NCBI RefSeq assembly: GCF_900044055.2
Contig: NZ_FCOX02000021.1
Location: forward strand, 1 to 64,000
Reading direction: 5' to 3'
From: Caballeronia calidae
GTDB taxonomy: Bacteria > Pseudomonadota > Gammaproteobacteria > Burkholderiales > Burkholderiaceae
Length of the DNA stretch: 64,000 nucleotides
Both the position numbers and the translations under genes were made by a program. Position 1 is the first letter of the stretch; each line of letters starts with the position of its first letter. The notes under the pieces are model-generated. The model did no database searches and was not told where the DNA came from. It saw only the letters and a program-made list of their open reading frames with translations. This document shows, one piece after another, positions 16,197 through 27,629 of this stretch.

Positions 16197-17374
16197 GCTT
16201 CGCTCTTTTCGAACGAAGCAGCGGGGACGAGCACGCTGCCTTCCATGAGCCGTCGAGCGCTGCGACTCATGATCGCCTTGGTGACGGTCCATGCGCCGTC
16301 CTTCTGCCGGGCTTGCGCGCCGACCTGAAGACTGCCCGACGGATGCCCGAAGCGCACGGACCCCGTCGATTGCGGCACGAGCCGGTTGACCACGGTCCCC
16401 GGAATGACCGCCGCGACGGCGATCGCCACGGCGCCGGTGCCCGTCATCGCGTGATGCAGCTTGCCCATCGAGAAGATGCGGGCGTTGATGTCGAGCGTGT
16501 CCGCGTCGATCGGCTTGCCGCTCGACGCAACGTAGCTGGCGGGTTTCGCGACGAACGCGAGCTTCGGCGTGTGCGGGCGCAGTTGCGTCGCTACCTCGGC
16601 GGTCTTCGCGAGCCCCATGCGCACCGACGCGTGCGCGCGGATCGCCTCGGCTTTTTTGAGTAGGGCGGGCTCGCCGTTCACATCGCGCTGCAACTCGTTG
16701 CCTTTCAATCCGAGCGATGCCGCGTCGATGAAAATGGCCGGATTGCCCGCGTTGATCATCGTCATTTCGATCGGACCGACGCCGGGCACATCGAGCACGT
16801 CGACTGCATTGCCGGTCGGAAACATCGCGCCGCCGGCGGCGTCGCCGTCTCCATCGCCGCCCGGATCGAGGAATTCGATCTTGATCTCCGCTGCCGGAAA
16901 CGTCACGCCGTCCAGCTCGAAATCGCCTTCCTCGACGACTTCGCCGTTCTTCATCGGCACATGCGCGACGATTTTTGCGCCGATGTTCGCCTGCCAGATC
17001 CGCACGATGGCGATGCCGTCGCGCGGCGCAGTGACGAGCCCCTGCGCGATCGCGAACGGGCCGACGGCGGAGGTGAGGTTGCCGCAGTTGCCCGACCAGT
17101 CGACGACTGGCTTGTCGATGGCGACTTGCCCGAAGCGATAGTCCACATCGCAATCCTCGCGCGACGACGGCCCGACAATTACGACCTTGCTCGTGCTCGA
17201 CGTCGCGCCGCCCATGCCGTCGATCTGCTGGCCGTACGGATCGGGGCTGCCGATCACGCGCATTAGGATGCGGTCGCGCGCGGCGGGAGTGGCGGGCAGC
17301 CAGTCGTCGCGAAAGAACACGCCCTTGCTGGTGCCGCCGCGCATATAGACGGCCTGAATCTTCGACTGCGCCAC
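16193..17374 (-). CDS. prpF: PrpF-family isomerase (2-methylaconitate / 4-oxalomesaconate type)
   Basis: 393 residues, typical PrpF length. YMRGGTSKGVFFRDDWLP at the start, GSPDPYGQQIDGMGGATSST, and SGNCGNLTSAVGPFAI carry the conserved pattern of the diaminopimelate-epimerase-fold PrpF group. Characterised members isomerise 2-methyl-trans-aconitate to 2-methyl-cis-aconitate (PrpF, also active on trans-aconitate) or tautomerise 4-oxalomesaconate (GalD). No prpB, prpC or acnD accompanies it, so this is not a methylcitrate-cycle locus. It is divergent from gntR, and a plus-strand operon beyond gntR has an aconitase, so a tricarboxylate-like substrate is likely. The exact substrate is inferred only. 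Confidence 0.85.
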   Translation of the reverse strand: MAQSKIQAVYMRGGTSKGVFFRDDWLPATPAARDRILMRVIGSPDPYGQQIDGMGGATSSTSKVVIVGPSSREDCDVDYRFGQVAIDKPVVDWSGNCGNLTSAVGPFAIAQGLVTAPRDGIAIVRIWQANIGAKIVAHVPMKNGEVVEEGDFELDGVTFPAAEIKIEFLDPGGDGDGDAAGGAMFPTGNAVDVLDVPGVGPIEMTMINAGNPAIFIDAASLGLKGNELQRDVNGEPALLKKAEAIRAHASVRMGLAKTAEVATQLRPHTPKLAFVAKPASYVASSGKPIDADTLDINARIFSMGKLHHAMTGTGAVAIAVAAVIPGTVVNRLVPQSTGSVRFGHPSGSLQVGAQARQKDGAWTVTKAIMSRSARRLMEGSVLVPAASFEKSEA

Positions 17375-17395
17375 GATGGATCTCCAATGCTTGAG

Positions 17396-17421
17396 TTGCG
17401 TTTATTTAACAACAAACGCAA
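17396..17421. promoter_or_regulatory. Perfect 8-bp inverted repeat in the prpF/gntR intergenic region
   Basis: TTGCGTTT (17396-17403) and AAACGCAA (17414-17421) are exact complements around a 10-bp AT-rich spacer, 22 bp upstream of the prpF start and about 97 bp upstream of gntR. Position and symmetry suggest an operator, perhaps for the adjacent GntR protein. Confidence 0.5.
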
Positions 17422-17436
17422 ATAGCGCGCAAGCAT

Positions 17437-17448
17437 TTGTCTTTGTCA
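17437..17448. promoter_or_regulatory. 12-bp motif shared with the downstream operon promoter
   Basis: TTGTCTTTGTCA at 17437-17448 occurs again, inverted, as TGACAAAGACAA at 18533-18544, overlapping the -35 box of the promoter in front of the amidohydrolase-aconitase operon. One copy at each promoter flanking gntR is what a local GntR regulon would show. Confidence 0.5.
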
Positions 17449-17517
17449 CCTCCAAAAGCGTTCTCAAACGACGGGCTGCGGGTATAGTTGCACCAGGCTC
17501 TGCATATTGCATCGAAC

Positions 17518-18438
17518 ATGACTTCCGACCTCACCCTCAGTCAGCAAAAGGCGCTGCGCGAAATCGTCGCCTATGTCCGCCGGGAGCGCCTCGCGGCCGG
17601 CACGCACTTGCCGGAATGGACGCTCGCGAAGCTCATCGGCACGTCGCGCTCGCCGGTGCGCGTGGCGCTGGACCGGCTCGTCGAGGCGGGCGTCATGCGC
17701 TACGACAAAAATCGCGGCTATTCGGTCGAGGCGTCGTTCGACAAGCTGCCGCCCGATGTGCTCGAGCAGGTCAATTCCGCCGACGACCCCCTGTATCTGC
17801 GTCTCGCCGATGCGCGGTTTCGCGGCGAGATTCCCGAATCCGTGACGGAGGCGGATCTCACGCGCATTCTGGATGCTTCGCGCGGCGACGTCCGCAAGGT
17901 GCTCGTGCGCGCGCACAGCGAGGGATGGGCCGAGAAGGAGGCGGGCTACGGCTGGCGCTTCCTGCCGATGATCGACTCGCTCGAAGCCTATGACGACATG
18001 TATTCGCTGCGCGCGGCGATCGAGCCGGCGGGCATTCTGAGCCCGAAATTCCGGCCCAATCTGGAGGAGTTGCGGGAATTGCGCCGCGAGCAGCAGGCCA
18101 TTCTGGACGGCGGTCACGAAGCCATGACCGCGACCGAGCGCTTCGAATCGAATGCGCGCCTGCACGAAACCATCGCCGCCTGGTCGGGCAACCGCTTCGC
18201 GCTGCAAACGCTGCGCCGTCTCGATCAGATGCGGCGGCTCGCCGAGTATCGCCAGGCCAAGCAACGATTGCCGCGTCGCGCGCTCGCGCAGGAGCACATC
18301 GACATTCTCGATGCGATCGAGAGCGGCGATTTCATCGGCGCGGCCAGCCTGTTGAAGCGGCATATCGATGCCGCGCGCACGAAGAAGGCCGTCGTAGAGG
18401 TTTTCGAGCGCGAGCAGACGCAGGATATCGAAGCATAG
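17518..18438 (+). CDS. GntR-family regulator with two winged-helix domains and an FCD-like domain
   Basis: 306 residues. A first winged helix (about 5-75) contains TLAKLIGTSRSPVRVALDRL. A second winged-helix-like segment (about 82-150) contains ADLTRILDASRGDVRKVLVR then AHSEGWAEKEAGYGW. The C-terminal all-helical domain (about 150-300) resembles the FCD effector domain of FadR-type proteins. Doubling of the DNA-binding domain is unusual for GntR proteins. ATG at 17518 is chosen; an in-frame alternative at 17488 lacks a ribosome site. It lies between two operons whose promoters share a 12-bp motif, so it most likely represses or activates both. It ends at a strong terminator. Confidence 0.85.
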   Translation: MTSDLTLSQQKALREIVAYVRRERLAAGTHLPEWTLAKLIGTSRSPVRVALDRLVEAGVMRYDKNRGYSVEASFDKLPPDVLEQVNSADDPLYLRLADARFRGEIPESVTEADLTRILDASRGDVRKVLVRAHSEGWAEKEAGYGWRFLPMIDSLEAYDDMYSLRAAIEPAGILSPKFRPNLEELRELRREQQAILDGGHEAMTATERFESNARLHETIAAWSGNRFALQTLRRLDQMRRLAEYRQAKQRLPRRALAQEHIDILDAIESGDFIGAASLLKRHIDAARTKKAVVEVFEREQTQDIEA

Positions 18439-18477
18439 CCGGGTAAACCATGCCCTCGGGCGCTCAGCCCCACGCAG

Positions 18478-18498
18478 CCGCCTTCGGGCGGTTTTTTT
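18478..18498 (+). terminator. Rho-independent terminator of gntR
   Basis: CCGCC (18478-18482), a TTCG tetraloop and GGCGG (18487-18491) are followed directly by seven T residues. It closes gntR and isolates it from the operon promoter starting 34 bp on. Confidence 0.88.
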
Positions 18499-18531
18499 AC
18501 GCCCCGGTTGCGCGTCGATTGCGTTTTCGCG

Positions 18532-18560
18532 TTGACAAAGACAACATGCCTTCGTAATCT
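18532..18560 (+). promoter_or_regulatory. Sigma-70 promoter of the amidohydrolase-aconitase operon
   Basis: TTGACA at 18532-18537, 17-bp spacer, TAATCT at 18555-18560, 60 bp before the ATG at 18620. The -35 box lies inside GTTGACAAAGACAAC, an imperfect palindrome carrying the 12-bp motif shared with the prpF/gntR region. A bound regulator would block this promoter, suggesting repression. Confidence 0.75.
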
Positions 18561-18619
18561 GATTGTGTTTTCGATGATAAATCGACAACAGTAAAGTCAA
18601 ACACGAGAGCGCCATCGCC

Positions 18620-19408
18620 ATGTCAGTCGACACGCATGCCCACGTTTTTCATCGCCGCCTGAGCTTCGTCGAGCCGCGCCGTTTCACGCCGGACTACGAC
18701 GCGCCGCTCGACGCGTATCTCGCGCAGCTCGACGCGAACGGCATCGCGCGCGGCGTGCTGGTCGCGGTCAGCGTGCTCGGCAACGACAACACGTATCTGC
18801 TGGATTGCCTGCGCGCGCAGCCCGAACGGCTCCGCGGCGTCGTGGCGATCGACCCGCTGACGGACCTGCATCGCTTCGATGCGTTCGAAGCGGCAGGCGT
18901 GGTCGGCGTGCGCGTGAATCTGACCGGCAATCTGCCCGTTCCGGATTTCGCAAACGGCGCATGGAACGAAGCCGTCGCGGAATGCGCGAAGCGCGGCTGG
19001 CACATCGAGATCAACGACCGCGCCGCGCGGCTGCATGAATCGCTGACGCCGCTCGTCGATGCCGGCGTGAACGTGGTCGTCGATCACTTCGGCATGCCGG
19101 ACCGGCAGCAAGGCACGGATGACGCCGGTTTTCGGCGCCTGCTCGGCTTCGGCGCGAGCGGCCGCGTGTGGGTGAAGCTCTCGGGCGCGTATCGCACGAG
19201 CTTCGACATCGCAAAGCAGGCGGCGCCGCTGCTGCGCGACGCTTTCGGCCCGCAACGCCTGCTCTGGGCGAGCGACTGGCCGTTCACGCAATACGAAGCG
19301 ACGCAGCACTACGCGACGCAGCGCGCCGCGCTCGACGAATGGATTCCCGACGCGAAGGATCGCAAGACGATCCTTCACGACACGCCGCAGAGCCTCTTCA
19401 AGTTCTGA
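18620..19408 (+). CDS. TIM-barrel amidohydrolase (amidohydrolase-2 / PDC-lactonase-like)
   Basis: 262 residues without a signal peptide, so cytoplasmic. The metal or acid-base motifs of the amidohydrolase-2 family are present: DTHAHVF at the N-terminus, VVDHFGMPD around residue 155, and ASDWPFTQYE near 220. Well-studied relatives hydrolyse 2-pyrone-4,6-dicarboxylate (LigI) or sugar-acid lactones, or decarboxylate aromatic acids. It is the first gene of the operon driven by the promoter at 18532, followed after 40 bp by aconitase. In this setting hydrolysis of a lactone to an open polycarboxylate is the likeliest step. A second, exported member of the family ends the same operon. Confidence 0.85.
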   Translation: MSVDTHAHVFHRRLSFVEPRRFTPDYDAPLDAYLAQLDANGIARGVLVAVSVLGNDNTYLLDCLRAQPERLRGVVAIDPLTDLHRFDAFEAAGVVGVRVNLTGNLPVPDFANGAWNEAVAECAKRGWHIEINDRAARLHESLTPLVDAGVNVVVDHFGMPDRQQGTDDAGFRRLLGFGASGRVWVKLSGAYRTSFDIAKQAAPLLRDAFGPQRLLWASDWPFTQYEATQHYATQRAALDEWIPDAKDRKTILHDTPQSLFKF

Positions 19409-19448
19409 CCGGCCCGACATTCCCCCCAATTCCACAGAGAACATCATC

Positions 19449-22169
<2,721 letters not shown>

Positions 22170-22212
22170 GCGTCATCGACCGAAATCAAGAACACATTCA
22201 CGGAGACATACC

Positions 22213-23436
22213 TTGTTCAAGAAGCTCGCGCCCGCCGCGCTGCTCGTGCCATGCCTCGCGGCGCACGCGCAAAGCAATGTCACGCTGTACGGCATTGTCG
22301 ATATCGGCATCAATTATCTGAACAATGCGCAGACCGGCCGCACGGCGAGCGGTTTCAAGGGCGGCCACCAATGGGCCGTGATGGATGGCGGCACGGGCGG
22401 CTTGCAAGGCAGCCGCTGGGGCCTCAAAGGCACGGAGGATCTCGGCGGCGGCTACAAGGCCATCTTCCTGCTGGAGAACGGCTTCAACGCCAACAACGGC
22501 ACGCTCGGCCAGGGCGGCGCGGAGTTCGGACGGCAGTCGTGGGTCGGCGTCGCGAGCGACTACGGCAAGGTGACGGCGGGGCGTCAGTACGACGAAGTGG
22601 TGGACTTCTACGCGCCGCTGCTCGCCGCGCCGCAGTGGGGCGGCTATATGGCCGAGCATCCCGGCGATCTCGACAATGCATCGAACACTCGCCGCATCAA
22701 CAACTCGATCAAGTACACGTCGCCGACAATGGGCGGCTTCACCTTCGCCGGACTGTACAGCTTCGGCGGCGTGGCGGGATCGTTCGGCACGAACAGCATC
22801 TGGTCGGTCGGCGCGGGTTATGCGAACGGTCCGCTCTCGATTGGCGCGGGCTATCTGAACGCGCGCAATCCGAATACGTCGTTCTACGGCTCGAATCCGA
22901 ACGGCGGCCCGGCGACGACGAACAATCTCGGCAGCGCAGGCTCGGCAACGTCGCCGCAAAGCAATCCGGTGTATGCGGGATTCGCATCGGCGAAGAGCTT
23001 GCAGATCGCGGCGATCGCGGCGGCTTATGCGATCGGACCGGCGACGTTCGGCGTCGCCTATTCGAACACGCGTTATCAGGATCTCGGTTCGTCGTCGGGG
23101 CCGAATCCATTCGGCTATACGGGCACGGCGTATTTTCATAACGCCGAAGTCAACGCGAAATGGCAACTCACGCCGGCGCTGCTCTTCGGCGCGGCTTTCG
23201 ATTACACGAAGGGTCGCGGCGCGGCCGGCCACGATGGCGCGAAGTACGAACTCGCGAGCCTCGGCGCGGATTACTTTCTTTCTAAGCGCACCGACGTGTA
23301 CACGGTCGCGGTCTACGAGCACGCGAGCGGCACCGATTCGCTCAACCAGCCCGCCGTCGCGATGATCACTGGCATGACGCCGTCGACCACGAGCAATCAG
23401 GTCGCGGTGCGAGTCGGCATCCGGCACAAGTTCTGA
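22213..23436 (+). CDS. Outer membrane porin (TTG start)
   Basis: 407-residue Burkholderia-type porin. The start is TTG at 22213, supported by GGAG 7 bp upstream and by a proper signal peptide that begins there (KKLAPAALLVPCLAAHA) followed by QSNVTLYGIVDIGINYL. GSRWGLKGTEDLGGGYKAIF, GRQSWVGVASDYGKVTAGRQ and the C-terminal RHKF are diagnostic. It is the third gene of the amidohydrolase-aconitase operon, 43 bp after acnA, and should admit the pathway's substrate, probably an anionic polycarboxylate. Use of TTG may lower its translation relative to its neighbours. Confidence 0.93.
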   Translation: MFKKLAPAALLVPCLAAHAQSNVTLYGIVDIGINYLNNAQTGRTASGFKGGHQWAVMDGGTGGLQGSRWGLKGTEDLGGGYKAIFLLENGFNANNGTLGQGGAEFGRQSWVGVASDYGKVTAGRQYDEVVDFYAPLLAAPQWGGYMAEHPGDLDNASNTRRINNSIKYTSPTMGGFTFAGLYSFGGVAGSFGTNSIWSVGAGYANGPLSIGAGYLNARNPNTSFYGSNPNGGPATTNNLGSAGSATSPQSNPVYAGFASAKSLQIAAIAAAYAIGPATFGVAYSNTRYQDLGSSSGPNPFGYTGTAYFHNAEVNAKWQLTPALLFGAAFDYTKGRGAAGHDGAKYELASLGADYFLSKRTDVYTVAVYEHASGTDSLNQPAVAMITGMTPSTTSNQVAVRVGIRHKF

Positions 23437-23470
23437 CGCCTTAACATCCGCATTCGGCAGGAGACAAGCC

Positions 23471-24781
23471 ATGACATCCGCATCGCACGCACAATCCGCG
23501 ACGCTCGCGCCCTCGGGCGAGGAAGCGCTGCAACGACAGGCGGTATCGAAGACCGCATGGCGACTGCTTCCGCTTCTGACGCTCGCGTTCATCTTCAACT
23601 ACATCGACCGCACGAGCGTGGGTTTCGCCGCGCTCAGCATGAACGCCGATCTCGGTCTTTCCGCGACCGAGTTCGGCTGGGGCGCGGGGATTCTGTTCGC
23701 GGGCTATTGCCTGCTCGAAGTTCCGAGCAATCTGATGCTTTATCGCTTCGGCGCGCGCCGCTGGCTCGCGCGCATCATGATCACGTGGGGTCTCGCCGCC
23801 GCCGCGACCGCGCTCGCCGTCGGCCCGAAGAGCTTTTATTTCGCGCGCTTCGTGCTGGGCGTGGCCGAGGCGGGATTCTTTCCGGGGGTCACGTTTTATC
23901 TCGCGTGCTGGTTTCCCGCGAAATACCGCACGCGCATGCTCGCGTGGTTCATGGTCGGCGTGCCGGTTTCGTCGATCCTGAGCGGACCGCTCTCCGGTCT
24001 TCTACTCAACATGGACGGCGTTCTGGGACTGGCCGGATGGAAGTGGATGTTCATCATGCAGGGCTTGCCTGCTTCGATCATCGGCGTGGTGGTGCTGCTG
24101 ATGCTCCGCGACAACCCGTCGCAGGCGCACTGGCTGACTCAGCCGGAGCGCGACGCGCTGATCGGCATGCTGGCCTCGGAGCGGCGCGAGAAGGAGAAGA
24201 AGCATCTCGGCGCCGCGCTCAAGGATCGTCGCGTGCTGATTCTGACCGGCATCCAGTTCGGCTTCGTCATGGGTTCGTACGGCATCGGCATCTGGCTGCC
24301 GACGATCCTCAAGTCGCACGGTCTTTCCGTATCGGCGATCAGTCTGGTCTCGTCGGTTCCGTACATCTTCGCGACTGTCGCGATGCTGACGTGGGCGCGC
24401 GCCGTCGACCGCAGCGGCAAAAAGATCCTGAATCTGCTGCTGACGTGTCTGCTCGGCGCGGGCGGCATGATCGTCGCGGCGATGCTGAACGCCTTCTGGC
24501 CGGCCATGATCGGCATCACGATCGCCATCATCGGCGTGACTACGGCGCGCGCGGTCTTCTGGAGCATTCCGACGCGCTTTCTGTCGGGTGCGGCGGCGGC
24601 GGGCGGCCTCGCGTTCATCAATTCGGTCGGCACGTTCGGCGGTTTCGCGGGTCCGTTCCTCGTCGGCTGGCTCAAGGATCAGACCGGCTCGTTCTCGATG
24701 GGCATGCTCGGCATGGCGGTCATGCTCATCCTGTCGACGCTGCTGACGGCATCGCTTCGATTCTTCGTGAAGGACGAGTGA
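23471..24781 (+). CDS. MFS permease, anion:cation symporter family
   Basis: 436 residues, 12 helices. FNYIDRTSVGFAALSMNADL in helix 1, GYCLLEVPSNLMLYRFGARR and the arginine loop RWLARIMITWG are typical of the ACS branch (tartrate, phthalate, glucarate and tricarballylate-type organic anion permeases). AGGAGACAAGCC precedes the ATG. It lies 34 bp after the porin and 37 bp before the exported amidohydrolase, in the same operon. It would carry an organic acid across the inner membrane. It belongs to the same family as the truncated MFS fragment at 15128-15318. Confidence 0.9.
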   Translation: MTSASHAQSATLAPSGEEALQRQAVSKTAWRLLPLLTLAFIFNYIDRTSVGFAALSMNADLGLSATEFGWGAGILFAGYCLLEVPSNLMLYRFGARRWLARIMITWGLAAAATALAVGPKSFYFARFVLGVAEAGFFPGVTFYLACWFPAKYRTRMLAWFMVGVPVSSILSGPLSGLLLNMDGVLGLAGWKWMFIMQGLPASIIGVVVLLMLRDNPSQAHWLTQPERDALIGMLASERREKEKKHLGAALKDRRVLILTGIQFGFVMGSYGIGIWLPTILKSHGLSVSAISLVSSVPYIFATVAMLTWARAVDRSGKKILNLLLTCLLGAGGMIVAAMLNAFWPAMIGITIAIIGVTTARAVFWSIPTRFLSGAAAAGGLAFINSVGTFGGFAGPFLVGWLKDQTGSFSMGMLGMAVMLILSTLLTASLRFFVKDE

Positions 24782-24818
24782 GCGCTCGACCCGCCACAAC
24801 AACAATGGAGACAGTTCG

Positions 24819-25814
24819 ATGATGGACAGACGCGGGTTTCTCGTCGCAGCCGGAGCGGCATCGCTGTTCTGCTTCGACCTTGCATCGGCGCAAGCGGCCA
24901 AGGCGGCGAAAGTGGCGGCGCCTGCGTCGCCTGTCGGGTTCCGCGTGCCCGCGGGCGTCGTGGATTCGCATTGTCATGTGTTCGACCCCGCGCGTTTCGC
25001 CTATTCTCCGAAGCGCCGCTATACGCCGCCGGCCGCGACGGTCGCCGATCTTCGGCGCTTTCATGCGTCGATCGGCGTGCAGCGTACGGTCGTGGTTCAA
25101 CCGAGCGTCTATGGCACGGACAACGCCTGCCTGCTCGACGCGCTACGGCAGTTCGGCGCTTCGGCGCGAGGCATCGCGGTCATCGACAAATCGTTCTCGG
25201 GACAGCAGATCGACGACCTGATCGGCGCGGGCGTGCGCGGCGTGCGCATCAACCTCGAAGTCGGGCAGAACCATGATGTCGAAGGCGCGTATCGGCGACT
25301 TTCGGAGACCGTCGAGACGCTTCGTGGACGTCCCGCGGTGATTCAGATCTTCGCGGCGCTGCCGGTCATTCAGGCGCTAGCGCCGCGCATCCAGGCGCAG
25401 CCGCATCCGGTGGTGCTCGATCACTTCGGATTCGCGAAGGCCGCGCATGGTGCGCAACAGGCCGGGTTCAGCGCGCTGACCGGTCTCATGGCCAGCGGCA
25501 AGGTCTTCGTCAAGTTGTCCGCGCCTTATCGGATCTCGGAGCGAGCCCCGTATCCGGATACGGCGCCGATCGGACGTGCGCTCGTCGAAGCCGCGCCTGG
25601 GCAAGTGGTTTGGGGCTCCGACTGGCCGCACACCGGCGCGACCGAACGACGCGGCAATGCCAAGCCCACGGACATCGAGCCGTTCAGAGAAGAAAATGAG
25701 GTGCGCGATTTCTCGCTCGTAAAAGCATGGGCGCACAGCGAGACAACTCGTCGCAGGCTTCTTGTCGAAAATGCGGTTCGTTTATTCGGCTTCTCAACCG
25801 ATGTGGGACTCTGA
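24819..25814 (+). CDS. Tat-exported TIM-barrel amidohydrolase
   Basis: 331 residues. A twin-arginine signal (MDRRGFLVAAGAASLFCFD) predicts periplasmic export of a folded, probably metal- or cofactor-bearing protein. The mature part has DSHCHVFDPARF, VVQPSVYGTDN, VLDHFGFAKA and WGSDWPHTGA, matching the cytosolic paralogue at 18620. Two such hydrolases, one on each side of the inner membrane, suggest that the substrate (a lactone or cyclic acid) is opened outside for uptake and inside for metabolism. It is the last gene of the operon. ATG at 24819 has GGAG 8 bp upstream. Confidence 0.86.
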   Translation: MMDRRGFLVAAGAASLFCFDLASAQAAKAAKVAAPASPVGFRVPAGVVDSHCHVFDPARFAYSPKRRYTPPAATVADLRRFHASIGVQRTVVVQPSVYGTDNACLLDALRQFGASARGIAVIDKSFSGQQIDDLIGAGVRGVRINLEVGQNHDVEGAYRRLSETVETLRGRPAVIQIFAALPVIQALAPRIQAQPHPVVLDHFGFAKAAHGAQQAGFSALTGLMASGKVFVKLSAPYRISERAPYPDTAPIGRALVEAAPGQVVWGSDWPHTGATERRGNAKPTDIEPFREENEVRDFSLVKAWAHSETTRRRLLVENAVRLFGFSTDVGL

Positions 25815-26510
25815 CGTCTGCATGGTCGGGAGGATCATCAGTCTTTGATCGTCTCGACCTGCTCACGCCACCGCTTCGTGATTAGAACGTTCGTCGACAA
25901 ATCGGTGCCCCCGGTCGCCCCCCGACGCGTGAAAGCCAGCAGGCTCTGCCGCGTCTTCGCTGGAATGACGCGATAACAAAACGAAAGCGAAGGTTGCATG
26001 CAGCTGCAAGCGAAGATTGAGAAGCGCCTGTGCCGGACGACCAAGCTGGGTGGTGTCCGATGGCCCGCGGCAGTTTCCGCTTGGTTGCGGGCTTGGCCCG
26101 GCTGACATAATGAAACTGACGTGAATCCGAACGGCGGCGCGATCGCGCTCGGTCATCCGCTTGGCGACTTGCGCCCGACGCAGCGAGTAGGACGCGACAG
26201 CGGCCGCTGGATTAGTTACCGGCCATTCGCGATTGACTACGTCAACTTGCTCGCGTGACCGGTAAGTCCGGCAAGTTACTGCAGCTTTTGTGGATCCGGA
26301 CGCGCACGTATCTGCCACGTTCCCTCGCAAGACCAACCCGGCTAGCAAGAATTGCAGGACAGGCTGTGGGTACAATCCGGGTCATAGGCGATATCTTTCC
26401 CGAGGACGGACCGTCGACGTGCAGGTCGCGGAGGTGAGGGCCTTCACTACTCGTGCAACATCGGGGTGCCCTTCCCCCAACAACAGCACAACTTTCTGCT
26501 GGAGATCCGG
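25815..26510. other. Intergenic stretch with decayed sequence
   Basis: No intact gene. The only recognisable element is the thiolase-like remnant at 26121-26169. Other frames up to 170 codons on the minus strand have no domain or ribosome site. No clear promoter was found for the histidine kinase that follows. Confidence 0.4.
26121..26169 (+). pseudogene. Thiolase C-terminal motif remnant
   Basis: The plus strand reads VNPNGGAIALGHPLGD, which fits the thiolase signature NxxGGxIAxGHPxG around the catalytic His. Sequence on both sides is not thiolase. It is a very short leftover of an acetyl-CoA acyltransferase gene. Confidence 0.6.
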
Positions 26511-27629
26511 ATGAGCCTTGCAGACTTCATTGACGCCGATCTTCCCGGTCTGATTGACGACTGGACCAGTTATGCGCTTGTGCTCAGCCAGGAGGACAGC
26601 CAGCTGACGGAAACCCAGCTGCGTGATTCGGCGGTTGATATCCTGACGGCGATCGCGACGGACATGCGTGAGACGCAGAACGCTGCGCAGCAGGAAACCA
26701 AATCGCGCGGCGATAAGGTCGCCCCGAATTCCGCCTTCAACCGGGTCGCGCGTCTGCATGCGGAGGATCGCCTGTCACACGGATTCAGCATTAACGATGT
26801 GGTTGCCGAGTTCCGTTCCCTGCGCGCCACAGTGCTGCGCCGCTGGCAGAAAACGTCGCCCTCCGGTGCAGCGGCGTTCCAGGAGATGATCCGGTTCAAC
26901 GAGGCGGTCGACCAAGTGCTTGCCGAATCGGTGCGGCACTACGCACATCGCACTGAGCGTATCCGCGACCTGTTCGCAGGCGTACTCGCCCATGACTTGC
27001 GCTCGCCGCTGGGCGCAATGCTGAATGCCGGCGAAGTACTCTTGCATGACGAGGGCCTCTCCGCTGCCGGCGCGAGGGCGGTGGCCTTTGTTCAGCGCGG
27101 CGCGATTCGGATGAAACAGATGATTGACGATCTGCTCATCTTTACGCGCACCCGGTTGGGCGACGCGCTGCCGGTCAGTTTCACGCCACAGGATATCGGG
27201 CGAATCTGTAGCGATGCGGTGGACGAAGTGCGCGCGGCCTACCCCAATGCCAATATCGAGCTGCGCCTGGCGGGGGAACTCCGAGGTAGGTGGGACGGTA
27301 GCCGGCTCAGCCAGCTGCTCGTCAATCTGCTGACAAACGCTGTTCGCTACGGAACGGGTCTCATCGTCGTCGAAGCCGGCGGTCACGATGGCCAGGTGAC
27401 ACTGGTCGTATCCAACGAAGGCAACCCGATCCCCGAACGCGCGCTGCCCACACTGTTCGATCCGCTGACCCGGGCGGGCCCGGCCGACCGACGTGGTACG
27501 GCGGCAGGCATGGGGCTGGGCCTGTACATCTGCCGCTGCATTACTAGCGCGCACCAGGGGACGATTGGGGTCGCCTCTTCAGAAAGCGGCACCGTCTTTA
27601 CCGTCTCGCTGCCGTGCTCACCAGCATGA
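26511..27629 (+). CDS. Sensor histidine kinase with RsbRD-like N-terminus
   Basis: 372 residues starting at 26511 with GGAG 6 bp upstream. Residues about 8-140 form an all-helical RsbRD_N-like (globin-fold-like) sensory region, with no membrane helices, so the protein is cytosolic. The dimerisation/phosphoacceptor helix has LAHDLRSPLGAML (H161). The ATPase part shows LLVNLLTNAVRYG (N box), VVSNEGNPIPE (G1) and GMGLGLYICRCI (G2). No partner response regulator is adjacent; a single-domain receiver occurs at 42823. Kinases of this architecture often pair with orphan receivers for stress or light/oxygen signalling. Confidence 0.86.
   Translation: MSLADFIDADLPGLIDDWTSYALVLSQEDSQLTETQLRDSAVDILTAIATDMRETQNAAQQETKSRGDKVAPNSAFNRVARLHAEDRLSHGFSINDVVAEFRSLRATVLRRWQKTSPSGAAAFQEMIRFNEAVDQVLAESVRHYAHRTERIRDLFAGVLAHDLRSPLGAMLNAGEVLLHDEGLSAAGARAVAFVQRGAIRMKQMIDDLLIFTRTRLGDALPVSFTPQDIGRICSDAVDEVRAAYPNANIELRLAGELRGRWDGSRLSQLLVNLLTNAVRYGTGLIVVEAGGHDGQVTLVVSNEGNPIPERALPTLFDPLTRAGPADRRGTAAGMGLGLYICRCITSAHQGTIGVASSESGTVFTVSLPCSPA

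Noticed and set aside
16197..17387. In-frame N-terminal extension of the solute-binding-like protein
   Set aside because: It is the prpF gene read out of frame; the true start is at 16196 overlapping the prpF stop.
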